Origin: Neobacillus kokaensis
GTDB lineage: Bacteria; Bacillota; Bacilli; Bacillales; Cytobacillaceae
Length of the DNA stretch: 64,000 nt
Direction of reading: 5' to 3'
Assembly: GCF_014656545.1 (NCBI RefSeq)
Contig: NZ_BNDS01000009.1
Coordinates: 90,560 to 154,559, forward strand
Shown piece after piece: positions 46,191-54,681 of this stretch (its first letter is position 1; the number at the start of each line of letters is the position of its first letter). The notes under the pieces were generated by a model that saw only the letters and a list, made by a program, of their open reading frames with translations, was not told the DNA's origin and made no database searches. A program made the translations under genes and the position numbers.

Positions 46191-46277
46191 TTGACAGTTT
46201 TCGAAGCTTTGATGCTAGCACTATCATTTGCCAGCTTAGTCATGGCGATTCTGTCATTTCATAACCATAAAAAATAA
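46191..46277 (+). CDS. Small membrane toxin, holin-like/Fst-TxpA family (type I TA)
   Basis: A 28-residue peptide (LTVFEALMLALSF, then ASLVMAILSFHNHKK) starting at TTG with AAAGGGGGTG upstream. One membrane helix with a charged basic tail and the start (M)TVFEALMLA match the putative holin-like toxins of bacilli, which are the toxin part of type I toxin-antitoxin systems. The leader base TCAAGGGTGG (46145-46154) is perfectly complementary to CCACCCTTGA (46279-46288), and the ribosome binding site AAGGGGG (46175-46181) to CCCCCTT (46324-46330). The 3' UTR can thus hide the start region. Confidence 0.75.
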   Translation: MTVFEALMLALSFASLVMAILSFHNHKK

Positions 46278-46404
46278 TCCACCCTTGAGTTAGCGCTCTG
46301 GTGGATTATTCTGTCCTTAGCCGCCCCCTTAGAGGGAACCGCCTATTGCTGGACCGGACATGTTTCCAGCCATGTTCGGTCTTTTTTTAATGTATGAATA
46401 TCTT
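46275..46404 (-). ncRNA. Putative antisense RNA antitoxin
   Basis: On the minus strand a TATAAT -10 box (complement of 46411-46416) would start an RNA near 46404. It would end at a hairpin with arms AATAATCCACC and GGGTGGATTATT plus T run at about 46312-46272. This RNA of about 130 bases would be complementary to the toxin 3' UTR and meet its last codons, the convergent layout of txpA/ratA. No strong -35 box is seen, so the promoter is tentative. Confidence 0.5.
46353..46388 (+). terminator. Terminator of the toxin transcript
   Basis: The arms ACCGGACATG and CATGTTCGGT are followed by seven T residues. The region 46389-46575 up to the macro domain gene shows only the antisense promoter. Confidence 0.85.
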
Positions 46405-46575
46405 ACTTCCATTATAACTGATGTTCTTCACAAAGACTATTTTTTAAAAAAATTTTGTTGTTATTTCTCATACGAAAGACCTATAACCAAGGTTCAACTC
46501 GCCTTTTTGATTTCCTTCATCTAAACTGATTGGTAAAATAAGAAAAAAGAACGTTTATAGGGAAGGGAAGAGCTT

Positions 46576-47562
46576 ATGCCGTTAGAAATTGTTCGTCATG
46601 ATCTTACGAAGATGAAGGTGGACGCAATTGTTAATGCTGCCAATACCAAATTGAAAATGGGCGGCGGTGTTTGCGGTGCGATTTTTCAATCAGCGGGAGC
46701 CGGCCAGCTGCAAGAGGCATGTGATCAAATTGGGGAATGTAAGACGGGTGAAGCTATTATAACGGACGGATTTAATTTGGATGCTAAATATATCATCCAT
46801 ACCCCGGGACCGATTTGGCAAGGAGGTTCCTATCAAGAAGCGGCAATGCTTAGGTCTTCTTATTGGAGTTCATTGGAACTGGCAAAAAATTATCAATGCG
46901 AATCAATTGCTTTTCCATTAATTTCAACTGGTATTTATGGCTATCCAAAAGAGGAAGCTTTACAAATTGCCATATCCACTATCAGTTCATTTTTAATGAA
47001 GCATGATATGCAGGTTTATCTTGTTGTTTTTGACAAGAAAGCTTTCGGATTCAGCCAGAAGTTATTTACATCCATTCATCAATATATTGATGATCATTAT
47101 GTTAATGAAGTAGAAACGTTCTTTCAACGTAATAGAATTGAGGAAATACGGGAAGTTGAAATTCTTCAGCAAGATGTTTATCATGAAGCGGAATATTCAT
47201 TGGTTGACCTATTAGACCAGCTCGATGAATCGTTTTCCGAAAGACTCCTTCGGATTATCGATGAAAAAGGTATGACCGATGTGGAGACATATAAAAGGGC
47301 GAATATTGACAGGCGGCTATTCTCAAAAATTCGGAATGGGGTGGATTATACTCCAAAAAAGAAAACTGCCGTCGCTTTTGCCATTGCCTTACGATTAAAT
47401 ATGGACGAAACGATTGACCTGCTGACATCAGCAGGCTATACATTATCACGCAGCAGTAAATTTGATGTCATCATTGAATTCTTTATTCAACATGGGCAAT
47501 ACGATATACATGAAATCAATCAGGTGTTATTTACATTTGACCAGCCGCTCCTTGGTGCTTAA
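46576..47562 (+). CDS. Macro domain protein with C-terminal helical (HTH-like) domain
   Basis: A 328-residue protein. Residues 1-165 form a macro domain (AIVNAANTKLKMGGGVCGAIF, PLISTGIYGYPKEEA), which binds ADP-ribose and often removes it from proteins or from O-acetyl-ADP-ribose. The C-terminal part (about 220-328; SERLLRIIDEKGMTDVETYKRANID, FSKIRNG, AFAIALRLNMDETIDLLTSAGY) resembles a lambda-repressor-like helix-turn-helix. The start follows GAAGGGAAGAG. It leads a run of genes ending in a sirtuin, another NAD/ADP-ribose enzyme. Confidence 0.88.
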   Translation: MPLEIVRHDLTKMKVDAIVNAANTKLKMGGGVCGAIFQSAGAGQLQEACDQIGECKTGEAIITDGFNLDAKYIIHTPGPIWQGGSYQEAAMLRSSYWSSLELAKNYQCESIAFPLISTGIYGYPKEEALQIAISTISSFLMKHDMQVYLVVFDKKAFGFSQKLFTSIHQYIDDHYVNEVETFFQRNRIEEIREVEILQQDVYHEAEYSLVDLLDQLDESFSERLLRIIDEKGMTDVETYKRANIDRRLFSKIRNGVDYTPKKKTAVAFAIALRLNMDETIDLLTSAGYTLSRSSKFDVIIEFFIQHGQYDIHEINQVLFTFDQPLLGA

Positions 47563-47566
47563 AAAT

Positions 47567-47595
47567 GTCGCTTTCGAAGCGACCAATTCTTTTTG
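47567..47595 (+). terminator. Terminator after the macro domain gene
   Basis: The arms GTCGCTT and AAGCGAC with loop TCG are followed by CAATTCTTTTT. Confidence 0.65.
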
Positions 47596-47641
47596 AATTA
47601 TTGTTATCCTTTGTTTATCAACTAAACGGAGGATGATTAGT

Positions 47642-48283
47642 ATGAAAACGGAATTAGTATTTATTTTAGATAAAAGCGGCTCGATGGCAGGCCTTGAGTC
47701 GGATACGATCGGCGGATATAATGCCATGCTTGAAAAGCAGAAGAAAGCAGAAGGAGAGGCCGTCGTGACAACTGTATTATTCGATCACGGATACGAATTA
47801 TTGCACGACCGCATTAATGTGAGAGGCATTTCTTCTATTACTGAAGAGGACTATCAAGTAGGAGGAACAACGGCATTATTAGATGCGATTGGGTTTACCA
47901 TTCAAAAAATCATAAATGTACAAAAGAAAACGAGCACGGAAGAACGAGCAGAAAAGGTTTTATTTGTTATAACTACGGATGGAATGGAAAATGCCAGCCG
48001 AGAATTCACACAGATGAAAATCAAAAAGATGGTTCAGTTCCAAAAAGAGAAGTTTGGCTGGGAATTCTTATTCCTTGGCGCGAATATTGATGCTATCTCT
48101 ACCGCTGCCCAATTTGGAATTGAAGAGGACTTCGCCGTTGATTATCATGCGGATGAAATTGGAACTCAGCTGAATTATGAGGCAGTTAGCGAGGCTGTGA
48201 CAAACCTTCGAAGCGGAAATAGGATTGATTCAAGTTGGAAAAAAGGTATTGAGCGCGACTTTAATCGACGATCGAGAAATTAA
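47642..48283 (+). CDS. von Willebrand factor A (vWA) domain protein
   Basis: A 213-residue cytosolic single-domain vWA protein. The metal-ion-dependent adhesion site is complete: DKSGSM (10-15), a Thr in GGTTALLDAI and Asp in ITTDGMEN. It should mediate metal-dependent protein contact; related vWA proteins occur in tellurite-resistance-type and AAA+ partner systems. No AAA+ partner is adjacent. It lies 79 bases after the macro domain gene with its own GGAGG, and has a terminator behind it. The target is unknown. Confidence 0.85.
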   Translation: MKTELVFILDKSGSMAGLESDTIGGYNAMLEKQKKAEGEAVVTTVLFDHGYELLHDRINVRGISSITEEDYQVGGTTALLDAIGFTIQKIINVQKKTSTEERAEKVLFVITTDGMENASREFTQMKIKKMVQFQKEKFGWEFLFLGANIDAISTAAQFGIEEDFAVDYHADEIGTQLNYEAVSEAVTNLRSGNRIDSSWKKGIERDFNRRSRN

Positions 48284-48303
48284 TAACTTGAAATCAAGCG
48301 TTG

Positions 48304-48342
48304 GGAACCCTGTTAAAAAGGAAAGAAAGGGTTCTTTTTTTC
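48304..48342 (+). terminator. Terminator after the vWA gene
   Basis: The arms GGAACCCT and AGGGTTC flank a 15-base loop and are followed by eight T residues. Confidence 0.75.
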
Positions 48343-48439
48343 GTCAAAGACATGATCGTGATGTAAGTCACTTTTTTTGAATTCAGTTTACACTATAATG
48401 ATAGTAGAAATTATTCCATTATAGATAAAGAGGGTAAAT

Positions 48440-48793
48440 ATGCCAGTATTATTAGAACAAGAAAAAGTAAATGAAATGGTAGAGCGCTTTTATGACAAGC
48501 TTTTACAAGACTCCTACTATGTATCCATGTTTAAAGAAAGAAACGTCGATGTTGAAATACTAAAAGAACGGCAAAGAGTTTTTATTAGTCGTCTCGTTTC
48601 AGAGGATTCTGCTCAGGAGCAAGGCAAGCAAGCAAATCAAGTAAAAGAACGACATCCATTCCAAATTTCACCCGAGAGAGCAGCCATATGGTTTGGCAAA
48701 TTGAAAGAAACGATGGACGAAATGGAAATGGACCCAAGTGTAAAAGAACGTCTTAAAGAGAAAGTTGAGTTTTTGTTAAAAAAAATAGTTTAA
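48440..48793 (+). CDS. Truncated-globin-like protein
   Basis: A 117-residue helical protein resembling truncated haemoglobins. VNEMVERFYDKLLQDSYYVSMF matches the B helix region and YERHPFQISPERAAIWFGKLKETM the F-to-G region with a candidate proximal His in KERHPF. Haem binding is likely but not proven by sequence, because several distal-pocket residues cannot be aligned by eye. The start ATG follows AAGAGGG. Possible roles are oxygen or nitric oxide chemistry. It is monocistronic with its own terminator. Confidence 0.65.
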   Translation: MPVLLEQEKVNEMVERFYDKLLQDSYYVSMFKERNVDVEILKERQRVFISRLVSEDSAQEQGKQANQVKERHPFQISPERAAIWFGKLKETMDEMEMDPSVKERLKEKVEFLLKKIV

Positions 48794-48798
48794 TTTAT

Positions 48799-48836
48799 AA
48801 AAGCGCAGCTGAAACGATTGTTTCCTGCGCTTTTGT
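48799..48836 (+). terminator. Terminator after the globin-like gene
   Basis: The arms AAAAGCGCAG and CTGCGCTTTT flank a 16-base loop, itself able to pair as GAAAC/GTTTC. Confidence 0.75.
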
Positions 48837-48970
48837 GGTATTTTAATGATAAATTGTAATTAGATTGGCGACTGCAAGTCCGGAAAAAAAAGTTAATTCA
48901 GTAATTGGGAACAAAAAGCCTAGGCTAAGAGTTAGTGCGGCAGCCAATAGAAACCAAGGAGGTACGAGCT

Positions 48971-49369
48971 ATGCCAAACAAGAAGGATTATGAAAATGGC
49001 TATCAAAAATATGAATCAAAAGCGAAAGAATACATGCACGATAAAGAAAAAGCTGAGAACCTTTTATATAAAGCAATAAACAAAGCGAATGACAGAAAAG
49101 GCAGGCTGACAGAGGTTTGGGAAAAACTGCAGCTTTTATTTGAAGCATTTAAAGCATGGATTAAAGGAGATTATCGGGAAATCCCCGCAAAATCAATCAT
49201 TACAATCATTGCTACCATCATTTATTTTGTTTCACCTGTGGATTTAATCCCCGATTTTATTGTAGGATTAGGACTTTTTGATGACGCAGCTGTAATTGGT
49301 TTCGCCATCAAACAGGTTGTCAGTGACCTTGATAAATTTAAGGCTTGGAAGATGAACCATCAGGAATAG
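48971..49369 (+). CDS. YkvA-family (DUF1232) membrane protein
   Basis: A 132-residue protein. A charged helical N-terminal half (about 1-65) is followed by the DUF1232 signature IYFVSPVDLIPDFIVGLGLFDDAAVIGFAI, which forms a re-entrant or paired membrane helix. The family's molecular function is unknown. I start at ATG 48971 because AAGGAGGT lies nine bases upstream. The sirtuin gene follows after 26 bases, so they are probably in one operon. Confidence 0.85.
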   Translation: MPNKKDYENGYQKYESKAKEYMHDKEKAENLLYKAINKANDRKGRLTEVWEKLQLLFEAFKAWIKGDYREIPAKSIITIIATIIYFVSPVDLIPDFIVGLGLFDDAAVIGFAIKQVVSDLDKFKAWKMNHQE

Positions 49370-49395
49370 AAGGAAGAACTTGGGGTGTTTTTATA

Positions 49396-50166
49396 ATGAT
49401 TAGCACTATCGAAACATGTACCAATCTGATTAGAGACGCGGAGAACATCGTTGTACTGACGGGCGCCGGAATCAGCACGGAGTCGGGGATCAAGGATTTT
49501 CGGTCGAAAACAGGAGTATATCAGCACGCGCCGGAGTACATTCTTTCATTGGATTATTTTTATTACAATCCGGTAGACTTTTATCAGTTTGCCGTAGAGC
49601 ATCTTTACCATCCCGATGCCATTTCGAATAAAGGACATGAAATTCTAGCAAAATGGGAGGGTCAGGGTAAAGTTCGGCATATTATTACCCAAAACATTGA
49701 TGGCCTTCATCAAAAAGCAGGAAGTCAACAGGTCATCGAGTTCCACGGAACGATGAAAACCGCCTCATGTTTAAATTGTAGAAAAATCTATCCGACGGAG
49801 GAAATGGTTTCACGAATGCAAACGATGGAGGATTTTTATATTTGCAATCATTGTCAATCCAAACGGGAAAAAGACCGCTATATAAAGCCGGATGTTGTTT
49901 TGTTTGGAGATGCTGGTGAGTGGTTCACTGCACAGGGATTTCATACCATTCTTCAATACATCGATCAAGCCGATTGTATATTAGTGTTAGGAACAAGTCT
50001 TAAGGTGACACCATTTTCAAGTTTTCCTCGATACAGAAAGCGGGATGTCCCGCTGATTATTATTAATAAGGGAGATACTCCTTACGACCATCAAGCTGGA
50101 ACATATGTCATTCAAGAATCCATCGGAAAAATTTTAGAACAAATCGATAGAAATTTAAGACGTTGA
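49396..50166 (+). CDS. Sirtuin (NAD-dependent protein deacylase, Sir2 family)
   Basis: A 256-residue NAD-dependent lysine deacylase. Key features are TGAGISTESGIKDFR (22-36), TQNID (98-102), the catalytic His117 in EFHGTM, zinc Cys125, 128, 150 and 153, and LGTSLKVTP. SGIKDFR replaces the usual SGIPDFR. It is somewhat divergent from B. subtilis SrtN and lacks the Gln substitution of macro-linked SirTM enzymes, so it should be a deacylase. The start ATG follows GGGGTG. It probably shares a transcript with the YkvA gene. It also forms O-acetyl-ADP-ribose, a substrate type for the macro protein nearby. Confidence 0.9.
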   Translation: MISTIETCTNLIRDAENIVVLTGAGISTESGIKDFRSKTGVYQHAPEYILSLDYFYYNPVDFYQFAVEHLYHPDAISNKGHEILAKWEGQGKVRHIITQNIDGLHQKAGSQQVIEFHGTMKTASCLNCRKIYPTEEMVSRMQTMEDFYICNHCQSKREKDRYIKPDVVLFGDAGEWFTAQGFHTILQYIDQADCILVLGTSLKVTPFSSFPRYRKRDVPLIIINKGDTPYDHQAGTYVIQESIGKILEQIDRNLRR

Positions 50167-50333
50167 AGATGCATGGGGAGGTTTCTCATGCTTCTTTCTA
50201 TTTCCTACTACAAAAAGCAGCAGAACCAGATTTGACTTTGGTGTATTCTTTTTATAAAAACAAATTAGCAGATCTCTTAATGGATCATAAAAACCATTTA
50301 AAGGAGGTCTCCTTTCATTTTAGAAAAATTAGT

Positions 50334-50339
50334 ATAATT
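50334..50339 (+). promoter_or_regulatory. -10 element supporting the start choice of the next gene
   Basis: TATAAT at 50334 predicts transcription from about 50346, which makes ATG 50348 leaderless and favours the start at 50381. The 200-bp gap before it also contains the palindrome AAAGGAGGTCTCCTTT (50300-50315). Confidence 0.4.
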
Positions 50340-50380
50340 ATAGTATTATGGTAGTTAGAATGAAACATGGGGACGGTTTT

Positions 50381-50872
50381 ATGGTTGAAGTTAAATCGGT
50401 GAAAATAGATGGAGAAAGTATACGCATTTTTAATAGTGCAATTTATATTTATGAAACGATCGAAAGTATTTCTTTACAATTAGATGTTGTAGTAAGTGAA
50501 GTGACAGTGAATAGATATAGGGGATTGGATAATCTGATTGTTGAAATAGAATTAGAGGATGGGAGATTGGTCAACTCGATCATGCATGTAAACAGTCTGT
50601 CAGGGGGCTTGCCGCAGCTGAATTTATACGTTGAGCTGGAGGACATGCTGGAATATGGAGAGTTTCCTATTGTTAATGAAAATGATGCATCGTTTCCAAA
50701 CATTGAAGAAGGCATTACGCTTGAGGAGATTAGGAAAGTCGAGATGCCGGATGTAGAAGTAAAATTAAAACTTAAGCTGCCGATTGATCAGGCAGAATGG
50801 CTTATGAAACAAAAAAAGGCTGCATTAAATGAATTGTTTAAAGAATTTATTTATGATTATTGGAAGAAATAA
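50381..50872 (+). CDS. Unknown protein, 163 residues
   Basis: I do not recognise the family. The protein is acidic and beta-rich in its first 110 residues (EVKSVKIDGESIRIFNSAIYIYE, VTVNRYRGLDNLIVEIELEDG), with a C-terminal charged helix (VKLKLKLPIDQAEWLMKQKKAALNELFKEF). There is no signal peptide or membrane segment. The start at ATG 50381 is preceded by GGGGACGG, which is also a half-copy of the dispersed GGGACGGT repeat. ATG 50348 and 50360 are alternatives. It lies between the sirtuin and the RQC-minor gene. Confidence 0.65.
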   Translation: MVEVKSVKIDGESIRIFNSAIYIYETIESISLQLDVVVSEVTVNRYRGLDNLIVEIELEDGRLVNSIMHVNSLSGGLPQLNLYVELEDMLEYGEFPIVNENDASFPNIEEGITLEEIRKVEMPDVEVKLKLKLPIDQAEWLMKQKKAALNELFKEFIYDYWKK

Positions 50873-50932
50873 ATCCTTTAAGTCCATACTGACTATTAAT
50901 TAAGACAGAAAAGTTTCTAAGAAGGTGCAAAT

Positions 50933-51526
50933 TTGAGTAAAAAAGTGGAGAAGGCCGGTCTTGAACTTGATTCAATGGGAATTGAACAATTGTCGGATAT
51001 TGAAATTATAACCATTCTTGAGGGCGCGGCTGATTTGGAAATGTACGGCGGCCGTACGATGCTGGTAAAAATTCTTACAGGATCAAAAGATAAAAAATTG
51101 TTGGAAGATGGATGGGATCAGTGTCCTGTATATGGGGCATTTAAGGGCACCTCCCAAAAAGAGGTTCTTGCGATGGTTGACTGGATGATTATTAATGATT
51201 TTTTATCGATTAATAAGGGTTTTGGAATCCCTTTGCTTGAAATAACTGATAAAGGCATGGAAATTTTACATGAAACCTTTGCCGAAAAACAAGAAGAAGA
51301 TTCCAATAAAAAAACCAATCACGAGACAATTTCTTTTTCCGCATATAAACAATGGATGTCCATTCCTGAAGAATTCCGGAGACAACTTGAGCGGAATGTT
51401 TGGTGTTCCAACTGTGTAGATGTCGTCCAAATTCAAAATTATACTGTTGATGAATCAAAGCATGGAATCGTGCTTCATGGTACTTGTAAAAAATGCGGAC
51501 ATGAAGTTGCAAGGGTTATTGACTAA
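50933..51526 (+). CDS. RQC-minor-type DNA-binding protein with C-terminal zinc ribbon
   Basis: A 197-residue protein. Residues about 28-108 resemble the winged-helix RQC domain of RecQ helicases (ILEGAADLEMYGGRTMLVKILTGSKDKKLL, YGAFKGTSQKEVLAMVDWMI, LLEITDKGMEIL). A C-terminal CxxC...CxxC zinc ribbon follows (WCSNC ... TCKKCGHE). There is no helicase domain, so it may bind DNA or act with another helicase. The start is TTG 50933 after GAAGGTG. I recognise the stand-alone family as RQC-minor, but its role is not established. Confidence 0.75.
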   Translation: MSKKVEKAGLELDSMGIEQLSDIEIITILEGAADLEMYGGRTMLVKILTGSKDKKLLEDGWDQCPVYGAFKGTSQKEVLAMVDWMIINDFLSINKGFGIPLLEITDKGMEILHETFAEKQEEDSNKKTNHETISFSAYKQWMSIPEEFRRQLERNVWCSNCVDVVQIQNYTVDESKHGIVLHGTCKKCGHEVARVID

Positions 51527-51542
51527 CATACTTCATTCACAA

Positions 51543-51574
51543 GGGCTAAATCTGTAAAAACGATTTAGCCTTTT
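51543..51574 (+). terminator. Terminator after the RQC-minor gene
   Basis: The arms GGCTAAATC and GATTTAGCC flank a nine-base loop and are followed by TTTT. Confidence 0.75.
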
Positions 51575-51769
51575 CCTATTCATTCCATCATACATCTCAT
51601 CCCGAGCTTTTGACTACTGCACCCCCACATAAAAACAACCTTGGAAATCAACTCTATAAATCCTTTATACTAAATATTAAGAATTTCTTCATAATTTTCC
51701 TAAATAAATGTTAAGATTTGCCGGTTATTATAGTGATAGTGAAAAGGTGCTGAGAAGGTAGGGACGTAA

Positions 51770-52462
51770 ATGAACCAATATTATGTGCTCGTTGTCGATG
51801 ATGAAAAGGAAATCCGCGACGCGATTGAAATCTATTTGAAAAACGAAGGGATTACCGTGTTAAAGGCAAAGGATGGGGTGGAAGCGTTGGAAATCCTGAA
51901 TGAACACCAAGTTCATCTCATTATCTTAGATGTTATGATGCCTAAACTCGACGGGATTTCCGCTACATATAAAATTCGGGAAAAGAAAAATATTCCGATT
52001 ATCATTTTAAGCGCGAAAAGTGAAGATACCGATAAAATCCTAGGGCTGCAGGTAGGGGCGGATGATTATGTCACAAAGCCGTTCAACCCAATGGAGCTGG
52101 TGGCCAGGGTGAAATCACAGTTAAGACGTTATGTGACATTAGGTACATTTGAAGGCATTCAAAGGGTCATTGACCTAAATGGGCTTACCTTGGACCCATC
52201 GGCAAAAACAGTGGCAGTGAATGGTGAACCTGTAAAGCTAACGCCAATTGAATATAAAATAGTCGAGCTGCTGATGACAAACGCCGGACGAGTGTTTTCA
52301 ATTGACGAAATCTATGAACGGGTGTGGAAGGAACCAGGTTTTAACGCAGAAAATACAGTGGCAGTCCATGTCCGTAAAATTCGCGAAAAAATTGAAATTG
52401 ATGCAAAAAATCCAAGATATTTGAAAGTGGTGTGGGGGATTGGCTATAAAATGGAAAAATAG
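51770..52462 (+). CDS. OmpR/VanR-family response regulator
   Basis: A 230-residue two-component regulator. The receiver has acidic pocket DD (10-11), phospho-acceptor Asp54 in IILDVMMP and Lys in VTKPFNP. The C-terminal winged helix (KLTPIEYKIVELLMTNAGRVFS, VHVRKIREKIE) matches the VanR branch. The start follows GAAGGTAGGGACGTAA. Its last 23 bases overlap the kinase gene, so the pair is translationally coupled. Confidence 0.93.
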   Translation: MNQYYVLVVDDEKEIRDAIEIYLKNEGITVLKAKDGVEALEILNEHQVHLIILDVMMPKLDGISATYKIREKKNIPIIILSAKSEDTDKILGLQVGADDYVTKPFNPMELVARVKSQLRRYVTLGTFEGIQRVIDLNGLTLDPSAKTVAVNGEPVKLTPIEYKIVELLMTNAGRVFSIDEIYERVWKEPGFNAENTVAVHVRKIREKIEIDAKNPRYLKVVWGIGYKMEK

Positions 52463-54668
52463 AATAAAAATCGTGGTGTGGAGCTTTCTTTTCACGTTTG
52501 GCATTAGCGGCATCTTATTTTTTTTTAATTACGGCCTCCAATATGTTCACCGCGACTATTTCCACACTACTCAATTTCAGGATGAGCTGGGTGAATTTGC
52601 AAGCTATTTAAATTTATTTGAGCTTAATAGAGTTCCATTGGAGGAAGCAAAGAAATCAATTACCGTATCCAAGGAGGAAATCGATGAACATCGCTACCGC
52701 TATGGAACTTTACCAGAGCAGATTGACAACATAAAGGGCCAATATGAGCAAAAGATTCGTGAAGCAGCTGATGCCGGCAATGATGTAGTTGAAAAGTCCC
52801 TAACGTCTGAACGGGATAGAAAAATTGAGGATATAACCAAGAATTTTGAAAGTGAAGAGTATGTCAAACCTAAGGTAATAAAAGAAAAAGAACAGAAGCT
52901 AGAGAAATATTATAAGGAAATTGAAAATTCTCGTTCGAATTATTTACGATACAAGAAATCATTACAATATTATTTTAAAAATGATCGTACAGGTAAGGTG
53001 TATACCAATACCAATACCGATAGCAAAGAATTGAACAAAAACAATACGTTATTTATAAAAAATATGACAATTACTCGAGATTATATTATGGGTTTTTATG
53101 GAATTCTAGACGCTGATGATAATTTCCCTCTCGCAAATGAAACATTTTCAGGCGTAATCGCCGTCCCAAAAACCTTAGCTTCATCCAATTTGTTCATTCA
53201 CCAAAACGAAACATACAAACGTTCGCAGTTAATCACCTTGATTTATGTTCTGTCTGCATTAGTTTCATTACTAATAAGTGTAATTTATATTAAAAAATCA
53301 AAGGCGATTCCGGCAGAAATTGCCGGTTGGGCACCTTATTATAACAAACTTCCGATTGATATAAGGGCAGTGTGTTTCATCGTAACGGGTTATGGGGTCA
53401 TTTTTTCTTTAATGGTAGCCACCAATAACCAATTCCCATATCTATATGAAAATCCATATATTTATGGCTTTGAGTTATCCATCTTTTTAGTAGTTTCATC
53501 ATTTTTGGTAGGACTTACATATGTCCAGTGGAAAATCCTTTTTCCAGCAATGAAAGATTGGCAAACTGTGAAAAATGAGTGGGCCAAGTGCCTGTTTATT
53601 AAAGTATGGCAGAGAACTCTGATGCTTGGTAAGAAAACGGCAAAAGGGGTAAATGAAGCATTTTTGGATCAAAGCATAGGGACGCAGATTTTTATCCTGC
53701 TGGGAGTCATATTTAGTCTTGGGCTAGCTGTCATCCTGATTGCCATTCATCCTATCTTTTTATTTTTGTACGTGCTAATTCTAGGGGTGGTAGGGATCCC
53801 AATTATTATGCTTTTAGTTAAAAAAATTGGATATTTCAACAAAATCGTTGAAAAGACAAGCGAGCTGGCAGCAGGGAACCTAGGGCAGGATCTCGAGGTG
53901 TCAGGAAATACTATTTTGGCAGACCTTGCTGGTAACATCAATGTACTAAAACAGGGGGTAAAAACTTCACAAAACGAACAGGCAAAAAGTGAACGGCTGA
54001 AAACTGAACTGATTACCAACGTCAGTCATGATTTAAGGACGCCGCTAACCTCCATTATTACGTATACGGAGCTGTTAAAAACAACAGAGGATTTATCACT
54101 GGAAGACAGAGCAGCATACTTGGCTATTATCGACCGGAAATCACAGCGGCTAAAAGTATTAATTGAAGATTTATTCGAGGTGTCGAAAATGGCTAGCGGC
54201 AATATTAAGCTGAACAAGGAAAAAGTAGATCTTGTTCAGCTGCTGCAACAGGCTCTTGCCGAGCACGATGACACGATTACGGAATCGAACCTGCAATTTC
54301 GGGTCACTAATACCGAGAAGCCTATTTTTTCCTATGTCGACGGACAAAAGTTATGGCGTGTGTTTGACAACCTGATTGGCAATATTCTTAAATATTCGCT
54401 TGAGAACTCACGGGTATATATTCATGTATCAAAGGAAAATGGCCGAGCTGTCATTTCATTTAAAAATGTCTCAAAGTACGAGCTAAACCAATACAGTGAG
54501 GAATTGGTTGAACGTTTCAAACGCGGAGATACTTCAAGGCATACAGATGGGTCGGGCTTAGGACTAGCAATTGCAAAATCCATTGTGGAGCTACATGAGG
54601 GCATTTTGGATATCGAAACCGATGGCGACTTGTTTAAGGTGACAATTTCTTTGAGGCTGGAGGAGTGA
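52440..54668 (+). CDS. Membrane sensor histidine kinase, VanS-like catalytic part
   Basis: A 742-residue kinase. One N-terminal membrane helix (16-36) is followed by a long charged, coiled-coil-rich extracytoplasmic region (about 40-265) and a cluster of five or six further helices (about 268-470). A HAMP-like linker leads to HisKA with His530 in NVSHDLRTPLTSIITY and a HATPase domain (N box NLIGNILKY, G2 DGSGLGLAI). The large sensor region fits detection of cell-envelope damage or antibiotics. It starts at TTG 52440, within the regulator gene. An ECF sigma factor gene follows. Confidence 0.9.
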   Translation: MAIKWKNRIKIVVWSFLFTFGISGILFFFNYGLQYVHRDYFHTTQFQDELGEFASYLNLFELNRVPLEEAKKSITVSKEEIDEHRYRYGTLPEQIDNIKGQYEQKIREAADAGNDVVEKSLTSERDRKIEDITKNFESEEYVKPKVIKEKEQKLEKYYKEIENSRSNYLRYKKSLQYYFKNDRTGKVYTNTNTDSKELNKNNTLFIKNMTITRDYIMGFYGILDADDNFPLANETFSGVIAVPKTLASSNLFIHQNETYKRSQLITLIYVLSALVSLLISVIYIKKSKAIPAEIAGWAPYYNKLPIDIRAVCFIVTGYGVIFSLMVATNNQFPYLYENPYIYGFELSIFLVVSSFLVGLTYVQWKILFPAMKDWQTVKNEWAKCLFIKVWQRTLMLGKKTAKGVNEAFLDQSIGTQIFILLGVIFSLGLAVILIAIHPIFLFLYVLILGVVGIPIIMLLVKKIGYFNKIVEKTSELAAGNLGQDLEVSGNTILADLAGNINVLKQGVKTSQNEQAKSERLKTELITNVSHDLRTPLTSIITYTELLKTTEDLSLEDRAAYLAIIDRKSQRLKVLIEDLFEVSKMASGNIKLNKEKVDLVQLLQQALAEHDDTITESNLQFRVTNTEKPIFSYVDGQKLWRVFDNLIGNILKYSLENSRVYIHVSKENGRAVISFKNVSKYELNQYSEELVERFKRGDTSRHTDGSGLGLAIAKSIVELHEGILDIETDGDLFKVTISLRLEE

Positions 54669-54681
54669 AGGGGAGTGGACG

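Noticed and set aside
49396..50166. Sirtuin as a macro-linked SirTM ADP-ribosyltransferase
   Set aside because: The catalytic His117 and zinc cysteines are present, and no lipoate ligase or GcvH-like gene is adjacent. It reads as a normal deacylase.
50163..50354. 63-residue plus-strand ORF after the sirtuin
   Set aside because: It has protein-like composition, but no ribosome binding site precedes its TTG or ATG starts and it runs through the promoter of the next gene. Left out as unsupported.
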